Source: Histomonas meleagridis
Taxonomy: Eukaryota; Parabasalia; Tritrichomonadida; Dientamoebidae
Assembly (NCBI GenBank): GCA_020186115.1
Contig: WSYJ01000138.1
Coordinates: forward strand, 1-64,000
Length of the DNA stretch: 64,000 nt
Direction: 5' to 3'
The stretch's first letter is position 1. Each line of letters begins with the position of its first letter. This document shows, piece by piece, positions 20,250 to 29,527 of the stretch. A model generated the notes under the pieces. It was given only the letters and a program-made list of their open reading frames with translations. It was not told the DNA's origin and did not search any database. The translations under genes were made by a program, and so were the position numbers.

Positions 20250-21380
20250 CCTGACAGGGTTATTTAGCGTTCATGATAACAAAAAATTTACATGTGATGA
20301 TTATCTTGGTTATGCCAAAATTAAACTTACTCCTGAATACATTAGTACTAATGTAATAAAGCTCTTACTTTACAAGTTGCTTCTGCAGAACCAAAGGGCC
20401 ACTGTCTACAAACTTCCCTTCTAATCCAAATCACAAGAACTACAAAAACATTTATGCTTATGTCACATATTGATGATCAATCCAAGCAATTGTTCCATTT
20501 TTCTTGAAGCAATTTTTTTTCGAAAAATCAAATTCTCTTACATGTTATCCAGCAACAAATATCTATAGTTTATTTAATCATCTAATCATCATACACACCT
20601 TGGTACCACTGGATTAGATGTTTTTCGCTTCAACTTAAAGAAACTCGGCACACATATTTATACCTAAGAATTTCTTATATTTTTCCTTACAACCAAAGAT
20701 TATGAAGAAGTTACACTTAATCTTCCAAACGAATGCGAATCAACTACAAATTTTCCCACTTCAATACATCATTCCAATACGAAAAAAAACATTTAAAGAA
20801 ATTCATTTTCAGCCATCACACAGCCAACAAAAGATATACATGATTAGAAATGTTGCGCATTAATCCATTGAGTTTAATCACATCATATCGTAATACCTAA
20901 AAAAATTGATTTCCTTGTGCTGCATGTTGAATTCGCCGCTTTTTTACGTTGCAAAGTATTTCAACAGAAAGACGGAAATTTATTGAAGTTGATAACGTTT
21001 ATCAAGAACATCAGAAGAATATAAATTAAGCAATTGTCTTTTCAGGTTTTTCTGGAAATGGAAAACAATTGATTTCATTTGATTTAGAAACCTTACCAAA
21101 TGATGCGGAAATAATTCCATTTTATTTGGTAACATATGAAAATGATAATGATTATGTACTTAGGTTAATAAATGTCTGTGGAATATCGATAATTTTGGAG
21201 TAAAAAGATGGATATGAATTGTTTAGTTGTCTCCCAGAAGAACGAAATTCAATGTTAATTATAGTTGTGTTGAAAAGAAATAAAAATAATATGTTGAATT
21301 TGTATAGCTGTATGTGACACAAGTGAATATGAGAATTATATAGAAAATTTAGTAAATGATCAGAAATTGATTCCATGTTT
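20250..21380 (+). pseudogene. Decayed C2-domain / TerD-like gene
   Basis: Protein-like fragments follow one another on the plus strand with stops and frameshifts between them. First, GLFSVHDNKKFTCDDYLGYA plus KIKLTPEYIST is typical of the second half of a C2 domain (DxDxFxxDDYxG). Then TTKDYEEVTLNLPNECES appears near 20700. At 21045-21190, GFSGNGKQLISFDLETLPND plus AEIIPFYLVTYEND resembles a TerD-like beta-sandwich (G.N.xGE.ixvDLxxLP). YELFSCLPEERNSMLIIVVL and RNKNNMLNLYS close it near 21300. The C2 assignment is fair; TerD is by eye. No intact frame exceeds about 60 codons, so this is a dead gene, head to head with AP-3 delta. Confidence 0.65.
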
Positions 21381-22409
21381 ATTGAAAATAAATGAAATAT
21401 AATTCTTGAGTGTGATGTGCAGTCATCTAGATGACTACTTCTGTACGGATCTACTTTCTGCTGACATCTAAGCGAAGTTTGAAAATGTTGCTATGTAGTA
21501 CAATTCATTTAGCATCTGTTTAAATAAATTTTTTTTCTAAAATAATTTTAATATCAATGCTTTCTTAAAATGAGTTAATTATAAAACAATGAATAATTTC
21601 TGAATATAAACACTGAATTGGACTTGTTCCAATATTTGATCTTGTTCGAAGATTTTGAATGTTTTGTATAATATTAATATTGCTGTTAACTGACAAACAT
21701 AAATGTGAATTCTTTTTATGTGCCTTTGTTTATCAAAATATGCTTGTATGAGAATCGTTAAATTGTTTTCGCAAAGGTCATATAGGAATTATTAAATTAC
21801 TTCATGAACAAAAAGGAATTGATATTAATACATACTAAAAAAAATTTTTTTTATGTTTTATTTGATATTTCAACAAAATATTTGGAAATTATTTTAATTA
21901 ATTTGTACATCATAAAACACAACTACATCAGAGTGCACAGAAATAATTAAATTACTGAAATATTTAATATTATCTTGAAATTAATGAATAAAATTTTTTT
22001 AATTAACAAAATTATAAATGGAAAAATTTTATAGTAGACATGCAAATCTGCATATCGTGTAGAAATGATTACATTAATTCTGAAACAAGAAAGATTTAAT
22101 GCAAAAAATAAATGTTGGTGAGAAACTTCTTTGGAAAGAAAAAATATATTTAGCATAAAATTTTTATTTTTGAAAACAATATTTCTTCTTATAACGAAGT
22201 ACTTTTAAATTATTTCATTAAAATAAATTTCAATCTAAGAATAGATTAAATTTTGTTTTTTCCTTATTTGTAACATTTCCCACATGTGATACATTAAAAA
22301 TATACACGTTATGATAAACATTCAAACACATAAAAGTTGAACCCAAAATCGAGTTGTCGATTTTGAGAGATAATTGAATTAAGTCCGATCAAGTGGGTTT
22401 TTGAAGAAA
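21381..22409 (+). pseudogene. Intergenic region with ankyrin-unit relics (about 21760-22130)
   Basis: At ~21770-21835 the plus strand reads KGHIGIIKLLHEQKGIDINT, a plain ankyrin unit, followed by the spacer motif AAAATATTTGGAAATTATTT and a second, eroded unit. The remainder to 22409 is AT-rich; its end must hold the promoter of the surface protein gene. Confidence 0.6.
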
Positions 22410-24971
22410 ATGTTTGTTTCCCTTTTTCTGTTATTACCTTTCCGTACAAAATGCGATAATGATACAGTTGGGGTAGCTTTCTGCGTATGTAGTCCAAGTA
22501 CAATTGAATCATGCCGTGAATCTTTATCATGTTCTCCATACGTCGAGAATGTAAGGTATTATTATAGTACTGATGATGTAAGTAACCTTATAAGAGCACT
22601 CACAAATGAAACATTAGATTATATTGATTATTTTATCCAAGAATCAACAGAATTGGAATTAAACATTAATGAATATGTTGGACAAAATACAGTAAGGTTT
22701 TTGGGCCTTTCAGAATCTTCCAGTGTGAAAATAGATTTTCTTGAAAATACCCCAAACAAATTTGCTGAGTTATCCTTCAATAGAATGTATTCACTCAAAA
22801 TTCGCAATGGCGATCTCACCAACATAGAAATTCCTGCTGATTATGTTTCTTTTTATCAATCATTTATTAATCAAAATGCTGATATTACATTAACAATCAC
22901 CAATTTATCATCTGATTTTGAATCTTTAGCATCCACAGAAAATAAAGGATCAATAAAAATTGGAAAATATATAGATATATTAAGCACTTCAGAGACACTT
23001 GTTGAAGCACAAAATTTATATCTAATGGATGGAGCAACTCTTCACATGAATTCATATTCTTTTGCGCCATACATTGTTTTCACTGGGAGTGGTGTTGATT
23101 TTCAAAACGATGGCAGTTGTCTCATCAGTTTTGATGAAGCATCAAAATCCAATACAATCATAGTTGAAGATCAAGCCTCAACTATTTCTGTTATTCTTGA
23201 TGGTACTGGTAAAACTGACCACACACTCAGCTTTGTGTTTGCACAGTTCTCGACTTTAAACGTTGGATTCGCAGACCGTTTCACAGGTGAAGGCATTGAA
23301 ATTTCTTTTTCACCAGAAAACGATAGAACTTTTCTTAACGCCACTTTTGCCGATAGCACGTACTCATTTAATAAGTTTACAGTAGCCGATAACGTTGCCT
23401 TAATGTTACCTGATGCAACTTCTGTTAATAAATTCTTTGGTATAGCAAACATTGATAACACAAGTTTGTTATATCTTGATTTATCTATTGAATCGCTAAG
23501 CAAAATTACTATGAGTGCAGATTCTATACAAATTGAATATGTTTATGGAACTTCAGGAACATCAGGAACAGCAACAATTCCAATCAGCTTAGTTTCTATC
23601 TTAAATCTTGCTACAGTTGGCTCTACAGAAGCAATTAATATGGAAATCTCGGCAATTGCAGAAGAATTATATTTCACAATTGAGACTAATAAGTCATCAA
23701 CATTTTCGTTTGGTAATATTCAAAGTGATATTGCCAATGCCGAAAGAATTGTATTTTCTCATGGCACTGAGAACATAACACTTATCTCTCAAGGCGAAGC
23801 AGTTCCAATGTTTTCTCTTGCAGAACCAATTCGAGGTGTTTTGTTTGAAGCGTCAACAAATAAAATTAACTTAGACACTTCAAATCAAAATCAAACTTAT
23901 AGAACAGGACCTTCAGTGACAGTGAATGTCGATGGTAATGTTAGCATTCATCAAAACTTTCTTTTATGCGAATTCATTACTTTCACTTCGCAATCAAATG
24001 GCACTGTTAACATCGATTTCTCTGTTGAATCTCTTTCGACATATATATTCTCTAATGTTAATGCTGGATTCGCTAAAGATATGGAAGATGATGAATCCGA
24101 CCCCAACATTAGCATGTATAATTTAACACTAGCAAACGCTTCTATTGTTAACACTGAAGCTGATATCTTCACACAGCACCTGAAAACTGACTTAAGTTCT
24201 CTTAGAAATCAATTCGGTAAATTAACGGTCAATAGAACGATAGAAGTAAACGATAACGTGGCGGTTATAAACGTTTCTTCATCGTTGTTGAATTTAACGT
24301 ACTCAGAAGATTTTGCTATAAATGGAGTCAACCTGAATAATGAAACTCAATTAGATATTACAACAACTTCATCTGACGTCTCATTTTACGTTTGTGGTAA
24401 TGACGTTCCTCAAACGATTAAAGTTAAGATTGATGTATCTGTAAATGATTCAGTTAATATTTACATCGATGCTTCATGGTACAATATCCCAATCCCAGAG
24501 GGATTCTCTATCACAACAGATGCAAATAGTATCACAATTTCAACAAATTTAATGGTGCTTCCAAACATTTCCATTATATCGAGCTCAGGCGAGCCAAAGC
24601 AATACACATCCATTGTCCATGATCCATCGTATACTGCAGACCTTGCGTTCTATCTCTTTGTTGGAATTTTTGCTGTTGTATTTATTCTTTGCATTATTTT
24701 CCTTGCTATTTGCTGCAAGCCAAAACCAAAGGAGGAAGAGGGAAAGGAAGGTGAAAATGAGAACAAAGGCAACAAACAAAATCCTCCTGCACAACAAAAT
24801 CAACAATCGAAACAAGCTCCAGCAAACGCTAAGCAAAATCCACCTCCAAAGCAGCCACCACCCAAACAGCAACCTGCAAAGCAACCACCACCCAAGCAAC
24901 AGCCTCCACCCAAACAGCAACCCGCAAAGCAACAGCCACCACCTAAGCAACAGGCACCACCAAAGAAGTAA
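22410..24971 (+). CDS. Large type I surface protein with Pro/Lys/Gln cytoplasmic tail
   Basis: 853 residues. ATG 22410 starts a signal peptide (MFVSLFLLLPFRTKC); the TTG nine bases earlier is not a credible start. The ectodomain (~20-740) has many Asn-X-Ser/Thr sites and repeating short beta-strand phrases (for example ITMSADSIQIEYVYG, INMEISAIAEELYF), suggesting a solenoid or beta-helix-type adhesin. Cysteines are few and concentrated at the N-terminus (CVCSPSTIESCRESLSC). One helix (FYLFVGIFAVVFILCIIFLA) spans the membrane and ends in CC, a likely palmitoylation site. The 84-residue tail begins acidic and then repeats PPPKQQPAK, a potential SH3/WW or profilin ligand. I infer a host-facing adhesin with cytoskeletal coupling; no named family was recognised. 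Confidence 0.75.
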   Translation: MFVSLFLLLPFRTKCDNDTVGVAFCVCSPSTIESCRESLSCSPYVENVRYYYSTDDVSNLIRALTNETLDYIDYFIQESTELELNINEYVGQNTVRFLGLSESSSVKIDFLENTPNKFAELSFNRMYSLKIRNGDLTNIEIPADYVSFYQSFINQNADITLTITNLSSDFESLASTENKGSIKIGKYIDILSTSETLVEAQNLYLMDGATLHMNSYSFAPYIVFTGSGVDFQNDGSCLISFDEASKSNTIIVEDQASTISVILDGTGKTDHTLSFVFAQFSTLNVGFADRFTGEGIEISFSPENDRTFLNATFADSTYSFNKFTVADNVALMLPDATSVNKFFGIANIDNTSLLYLDLSIESLSKITMSADSIQIEYVYGTSGTSGTATIPISLVSILNLATVGSTEAINMEISAIAEELYFTIETNKSSTFSFGNIQSDIANAERIVFSHGTENITLISQGEAVPMFSLAEPIRGVLFEASTNKINLDTSNQNQTYRTGPSVTVNVDGNVSIHQNFLLCEFITFTSQSNGTVNIDFSVESLSTYIFSNVNAGFAKDMEDDESDPNISMYNLTLANASIVNTEADIFTQHLKTDLSSLRNQFGKLTVNRTIEVNDNVAVINVSSSLLNLTYSEDFAINGVNLNNETQLDITTTSSDVSFYVCGNDVPQTIKVKIDVSVNDSVNIYIDASWYNIPIPEGFSITTDANSITISTNLMVLPNISIISSSGEPKQYTSIVHDPSYTADLAFYLFVGIFAVVFILCIIFLAICCKPKPKEEEGKEGENENKGNKQNPPAQQNQQSKQAPANAKQNPPPKQPPPKQQPAKQPPPKQQPPPKQQPAKQQPPPKQQAPPKK
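24836..24970 (+). repeat. Coding minisatellite for the PPPKQQ tail
   Basis: Imperfect units of 15-24 bp built from CCACCxAAGCAACAG encode the repeated PPPKQQ / PAKQ peptides. Such tracts change length by slippage, so alleles probably differ in tail length. Confidence 0.7.
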
Positions 24972-26254
24972 AGCCTATATGAATAAATCATGAAAACATG
25001 TTTTAAGTAATGTTTCGCGTTCTATTTTTGTTGAAAGACTGAGTGCTTTGAACGATGGAATTTCCATAGTACGATAATACCTTTTCTGACAAAAATGATC
25101 ATTTAACTATTGAATTTTCTATCAGATAATTTATTCTTCTTATTTTTTCCTGATTTTTCTCTCTTTTCCTAATTTTTTTCATCGATATCTAATTACTTGA
25201 AAAATTATGTAATTCTTTTAATATTGTTTAAATTTATATTTTATATCTTATTTTATTCATTTTATTTACTATCAATTTTTATTTTTAATTTTTATTTATT
25301 AAACTTTTTTATTTATTAATTATTTTTTAATTCTCTTAACGGTCGCTCGTTATTTTATTCTTTAATTTCCTTTTATTTAAAATTCTTCTTCACTTTATTT
25401 AACCTTATAGTATTGCTGTTATACTTCAAAATTTTGAAATTAAAATTTTTGATTATTATAAAAATTTTAATTTAAAACTAAATTTATTCATTATTAAATA
25501 TAACAATCATTTATTGTTGTTGATTACTATTATTTCTTATATTAAATTTCAAAATTTTTGAAAATTTCAATTTTCATATTTTTTTTAAATTTCATTTTAT
25601 TGATATTAAAACACAATATCCTTTAATTATAACTCGTTAAATTGTTATTTTTATACTTAAATTATGTTAATTTTCATTTTTTTGTTGAAATCTTTTTGAT
25701 ATTTTCGAAATTAAACAGATATTTAATAGAACAATTTCATCTATTATCATTTTAATGAACTTTCTTCTATTATAATTTTGATTTTTAGTGAAATTTTGAA
25801 TTATTCAAATTTTTGACTAATTTCAAAATTTTCAAATTTTTTATATTCTATTCATTGGCAAGGAATTTAAACTTATTTCTCTGCTTTTAACTTTAAAATT
25901 CTTGTAAATTTCTACAATTTCAAAAATTTTGCTTTAAATCAAAAAATTCTCAGTAAATAAAAAATTCTCTAAATCTTGTAGTTTAATATTCTTGCTTCAA
26001 ATCAAAAATTTGTCAAAATTGAAAAATTTGCAATTTTCAAAAATTTTGATTTTTTGAAATTTTTGAAAAAAACTAAAAATTTCCAGATTTTGTTTTACTC
26101 AAAATTTTTCGAAAAAATTCATTTTGAGAATTTTTTTTTTATTTTAAAAATTTTTTGATTTATATATTAAATACCTAAAAAAATTTAACAGCTGTTAAAG
26201 GTGAAAAACGAAATTTGAAATTTTATTCTGATATTATATAATAAGGTTCAGTTT
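24972..26254. other. Extremely AT-rich intergenic region with AAATTTT palindromes
   Basis: About 1.3 kb with hardly any G or C. From ~25400 to 26160 it is dominated by short palindromic words such as CAAAATTTTTG, AAATTTT and GAAAATTTTC on both strands. No ORF, promoter motif or RNA is visible. It separates two convergent genes, so it is only 3' flank. A scaffold or replication-related role is possible but unsupported. Confidence 0.55.
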
Positions 26255-27253
26255 CTATTTTGTATATTGATAAATATTATAGGTTTCTGTATCATTTTCA
26301 ATGGCTTCCGGATGTTTCTGAAAGAAGTCGCCCCATGACTCGTAGCTTGTGTTATTCTGATCAAAAATGTAATCACCTGCTAGAGCTTCAATTGTTGGGA
26401 TGTTGTAAAGCCGAAACTCAATTCCACCCCTCTTGTGTAGTACCAAACAATTTGGCATTGCTTCACAGAAACTTGCATAAAAACTGTTATGTGGAGTTTC
26501 ACGTGAAAAAAAGAGCCAATTTCCAGTATTATTCGAGTACTCCAGTAGAGACGCAATTTTTAACATCGCAGTCTTCTTTGGACCAAACATAGCCAGAAAT
26601 CTGATGAAATCAGTCATTTCAATGTATTCAGGATCAGCGCGATAAGGTGCAATTAATGCTTGGAGAACACTCTCTGCATTGTCTAAAGTCTGTCCGTTTT
26701 GTTTTAAAGCAACAGCTGTTCGATATATGAAATCATCTGCTTTGAAACGAAGACTTTGGCACCCGATTATTTCTTCCCAAAGATTTTGAGCATTTGTAAA
26801 GAATTCCCCGACATAATCATTACTAACATTAAAAGGTACTCCAATGCTGAAAGGATATGTTATTTTTTTTGGCTGAGGCTTTTTTTCATTTACTGGATGA
26901 GGAATTTCTAAATTAGTTTTTGTAAACCCTTCTTTTGACCATTGAGTCCACCCTTCTTTATCTCTTTGAAGTTGCTTGAAATTTAAATCCTTGAGATTAA
27001 CATTCATTGTGTTGATTTTTATTCCCATAATATCGACAAGTGTCTTTTTATTCATACGAAATTTATTATTTGTGATCCACCCAATACCTATTTCCTCTTC
27101 AAGCGTTGGATTATTTGATGTAAATGATAGTAAAACATGTAACTTTGTAGTAAATTGTGATGAAGGATCACGACTACTTTTGCGTCTTATTGTATTTTGT
27201 ATATTTGGTGGTAATTTAAAAAAAGCAGTCGGCGTTTTTGTGTAATTTTCCAT
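26255..27253 (-). CDS. IBP39: Initiator-binding protein, IBP39 family
   Basis: 332 residues from ATG 27253; the upstream TTG is rejected. The N-terminal initiator-binding domain (~11-120) is a winged helix, with FTTKLHVLLSFTSNNPTLEE, RMNKKTLVDIMGIKINTMNV, NLKDLNF and GWTQWSKEGFTK matching T. vaginalis IBP39. A proline-rich linker (IPHPVNEKKPQPKK) leads to the C-domain (~145-332), with FIRFLAMFGPKKTAMLKIAS and NTGNWLFFSRETP, the part that in IBP39 contacts the RNA polymerase II tail. IBP39 recognises the Inr at the transcription start and replaces much of the TFIID logic of other eukaryotes. Inr sites occur in this same window before alpha-actinin and eL41. Trichomonads have several IBP paralogues, so strict orthology is not certain. 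Confidence 0.88.
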   Translation of the reverse strand: MENYTKTPTAFFKLPPNIQNTIRRKSSRDPSSQFTTKLHVLLSFTSNNPTLEEEIGIGWITNNKFRMNKKTLVDIMGIKINTMNVNLKDLNFKQLQRDKEGWTQWSKEGFTKTNLEIPHPVNEKKPQPKKITYPFSIGVPFNVSNDYVGEFFTNAQNLWEEIIGCQSLRFKADDFIYRTAVALKQNGQTLDNAESVLQALIAPYRADPEYIEMTDFIRFLAMFGPKKTAMLKIASLLEYSNNTGNWLFFSRETPHNSFYASFCEAMPNCLVLHKRGGIEFRLYNIPTIEALAGDYIFDQNNTSYESWGDFFQKHPEAIENDTETYNIYQYTK

Positions 27254-27935
27254 TAAAAAATTGGCGCGTTTTTTTTTTAATTGATTCAAATTTCGATTTT
27301 TTGAAATGATGATTGATTGAATTTTTGAATGGTTACGACGAACTATGAAAAAACTTGTTCTCTATCTGTATATGTAATATTACATATGAATAAATTTGAT
27401 AATGCAAACAATATAATAAAAGTAGCGTGCCTATTTTTACACTCAAATAACTTCAATTTTTTTTATAAAATATTCGATAAAAACTGTGTAAGCCTTTATG
27501 ATTAAATTGGATCATATATAATCGTTATTGATTCAATTACCAGCTTGTGCCTCCATCGGTTATCATTCACAGAATAAACCATATGAATACACTCATTTGT
27601 ATAATATCATAAAATAGGATGTCATTTTTTTTCTGAAATTCAATAAATCATTTCTGAAATTTCAGTCAAAATTATCTTATTTTCTTATCATTTTATAATT
27701 ATTCTTATAATTTTAAACTAACTTATTATTATATTGATAATATTTTTCGCATGAGCTCAAAAACAATCATAAATAGATCCATCTTATGGAATTACATGAA
27801 TATTTTAGCTAAAATAAATTGAAAATTAATTAATGGAGAGGACGAAATAACTGTTTCGAAAACAATCGTCTAAAGACGTTAAGTAATGTGAACAAATATT
27901 TGTAAAACTCACAAAAAGTGGCTTTTGTTCATGGA
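27254..27935. other. Divergent promoter region of IBP39 and a glycosyltransferase-like gene
   Basis: About 680 bp between two divergent genes. I find no clear Inr in the last 40 bp before either ATG; the IBP39 side is a poly-A tract followed by ACGCGCCAATTTTTTA. No gene is visible inside. Confidence 0.5.
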
Positions 27936-29081
27936 ATGGGAAAAAAATCACAAATTTTTCATGACTGTTTACTAAATCCCCTTTTCGGATCTCTTCGCTT
28001 ACTTGCATTTTCATGTATTGCTCTATTCATTTTTTTAATTCTTATGTCATTATCAAATCATCCAACTACAAATAAATTTATATTATCAGACATGGAAGTA
28101 GATCAAATTTTTCAGAACTGTAGTACTTGGAATGTTTTAAACCCATCCCTTGCAATTTTTATTCCTTTTGACATTAAACAAGTTGATTTATTAATCGCTA
28201 AAATTCAAATGTGGCAAGACCATAAGTATTGTCCATGTACTATCCGCAAAGGTGTTTCCACCAATTCTGAATCAAAATCCACTGATCTGATTTTTTTCTT
28301 CATTGGTGATCCCACGAAGCATCCAGAAGTTAATCATCAAATTCTTTCATCTTTAGCAACCAATAGTAGTAGACCAACCAAATCCAAATTTTCCACCATA
28401 CGGCCATGTTTTCGTGGTGTTTATTTCAGAAGTCTTGAAGATCTTGACCTTCCGCCATCAATCAAACTTCCTGATCTTTTTTACGGCTCATTTAATTCCA
28501 CTCTCTTTGATGGTTACACTCATATGATATGGATGGATGTTAGTGTTTCTCCGATGCGCAATAATTGGATTCGTCCAATTTTCAAAGTACTTTCTGAAGA
28601 TACGTTTTGGGTACTTGGCTCCATGTCCATATCTACACGCTTAAGTCATTTTGATCGTAGTTATTATCACATTCACATGAATGCGATATATAATGTATAC
28701 GATCAATGTTTTAAGGAATTTTTAAATCGGGTTAAACTCGAATATGGCTATACGACACCTGATATAGCAATGCACTTATATAGAACCGATTATTCCCATT
28801 TTAGGGAAGCACAATATATGCATTCTTATTTTAGGTACTCGAGATTGTTTGTTTCGTTGGATTTGCCAATGTTCGTTAAACCAACAATAAGATCAAAGGA
28901 TTATCCGGGAACTTATTTCTTGACAATCGACAAGCACTGGTCAAAGTTCGGACAAAAAATTAGAGTGGTTAATATACATTCGGATTATTCAAATGTGGAA
29001 ATGGAAAATACGACAGAAAATGAAGAAGGATTTCAAGAGATAAAGAATGAGATTAAGGATAAGAATAATAACAATAATTAA
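27936..29081 (+). CDS. Type II membrane glycosyltransferase-like protein
   Basis: 381 residues from ATG 27936 (an in-frame GTG 18 bp earlier is not used). A short basic N-terminus and one hydrophobic helix (LLAFSCIALFIFLILMSL, ~21-38) give the type II topology of Golgi enzymes. The luminal part has strands typical of a GT-A fold (NPSLAIFIPFD, STDLIFFFIG) and GYTHMIWMDVSVSPMRNNWI at ~206-225, where the aspartate before 'VSPMRNNW' resembles the acidic metal-binding motif followed by PxxxxW. The tail is Glu/Asn-rich. Family and donor sugar are unknown; a role in surface lipoglycan or N-glycan synthesis is inference. Confidence 0.65.
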   Translation: MGKKSQIFHDCLLNPLFGSLRLLAFSCIALFIFLILMSLSNHPTTNKFILSDMEVDQIFQNCSTWNVLNPSLAIFIPFDIKQVDLLIAKIQMWQDHKYCPCTIRKGVSTNSESKSTDLIFFFIGDPTKHPEVNHQILSSLATNSSRPTKSKFSTIRPCFRGVYFRSLEDLDLPPSIKLPDLFYGSFNSTLFDGYTHMIWMDVSVSPMRNNWIRPIFKVLSEDTFWVLGSMSISTRLSHFDRSYYHIHMNAIYNVYDQCFKEFLNRVKLEYGYTTPDIAMHLYRTDYSHFREAQYMHSYFRYSRLFVSLDLPMFVKPTIRSKDYPGTYFLTIDKHWSKFGQKIRVVNIHSDYSNVEMENTTENEEGFQEIKNEIKDKNNNNN

Positions 29082-29353
29082 TTGTTTTTGTTAGAAATAA
29101 ATATCATGTGATAATATCATTTTTAAAAATTTCTGAAATGTGACAAAAAATTAACAAAAATTTTGTTGTAAACACACAAACAAGATTTAACGATAGAGCT
29201 AAATGAATGAAAAATCATCGTATTTATATTCAAAATCAAAACAGTGTAAGGTTAACACAAAAAAAAATCTTACTAAAATAAACCATACTAAAAGTTTAAA
29301 ATCAACCGTTTAGTCATATAATCAAAATTCACAGTAACAGCGGTTATGGCTGA

Positions 29354-29359
29354 TCACTA
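29354..29359 (+). promoter_or_regulatory. Inr of the eL41 gene
   Basis: TCACTA with the predicted start A at 29356 lies 10 nt before the ATG, as in trichomonad Inr (TCA-Py-T/A). Upstream are GCGGTTATGG (29339-29348), AACCGTTTA (29304-29312) and TAACGATAG (29188-29196), all Myb-type cores. Confidence 0.65.
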
Positions 29360-29365
29360 AGTTAG

Positions 29366-29443
29366 ATGCGTGGTAAGTGGCTTAAGAAGCGTATGCGGAG
29401 ACTAAAAAGAAAGAGGAGGCAAATGAGGGCCAAGGCTAGGTAA
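29366..29443 (+). CDS. RPL41: 60S ribosomal protein eL41
   Basis: A complete 25-codon gene that is easily missed. The product begins [20 protein letters not shown] and ends RAKAR, which matches the near-invariant eL41 ([20 protein letters not shown]) in length and sequence. eL41 is a single basic helix at the subunit interface of the ribosome. The ATG at 29366 follows an Inr by 10 nt and TAA is at 29441. Codons are GC-richer than the surroundings, as for other highly expressed genes here. It sits alone between the glycosyltransferase-like gene and the convergent VPS33 gene. Confidence 0.93.
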   Translation: [25 protein letters not shown]

Positions 29444-29527
29444 ACAAAAAGCATTCCAAAGTTAGTAAATCATTTTTTTCTCATTTCAATTTTTCGACGA
29501 TTCATCAAACTTGAGTATTTTATTATT

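Noticed and set aside
24585-24991. Antisense Leu/Trp- and Gly/Cys-rich ORFs opposite the surface-protein tail.
   Set aside because: They are direct mirrors of the PPPKQQ minisatellite.
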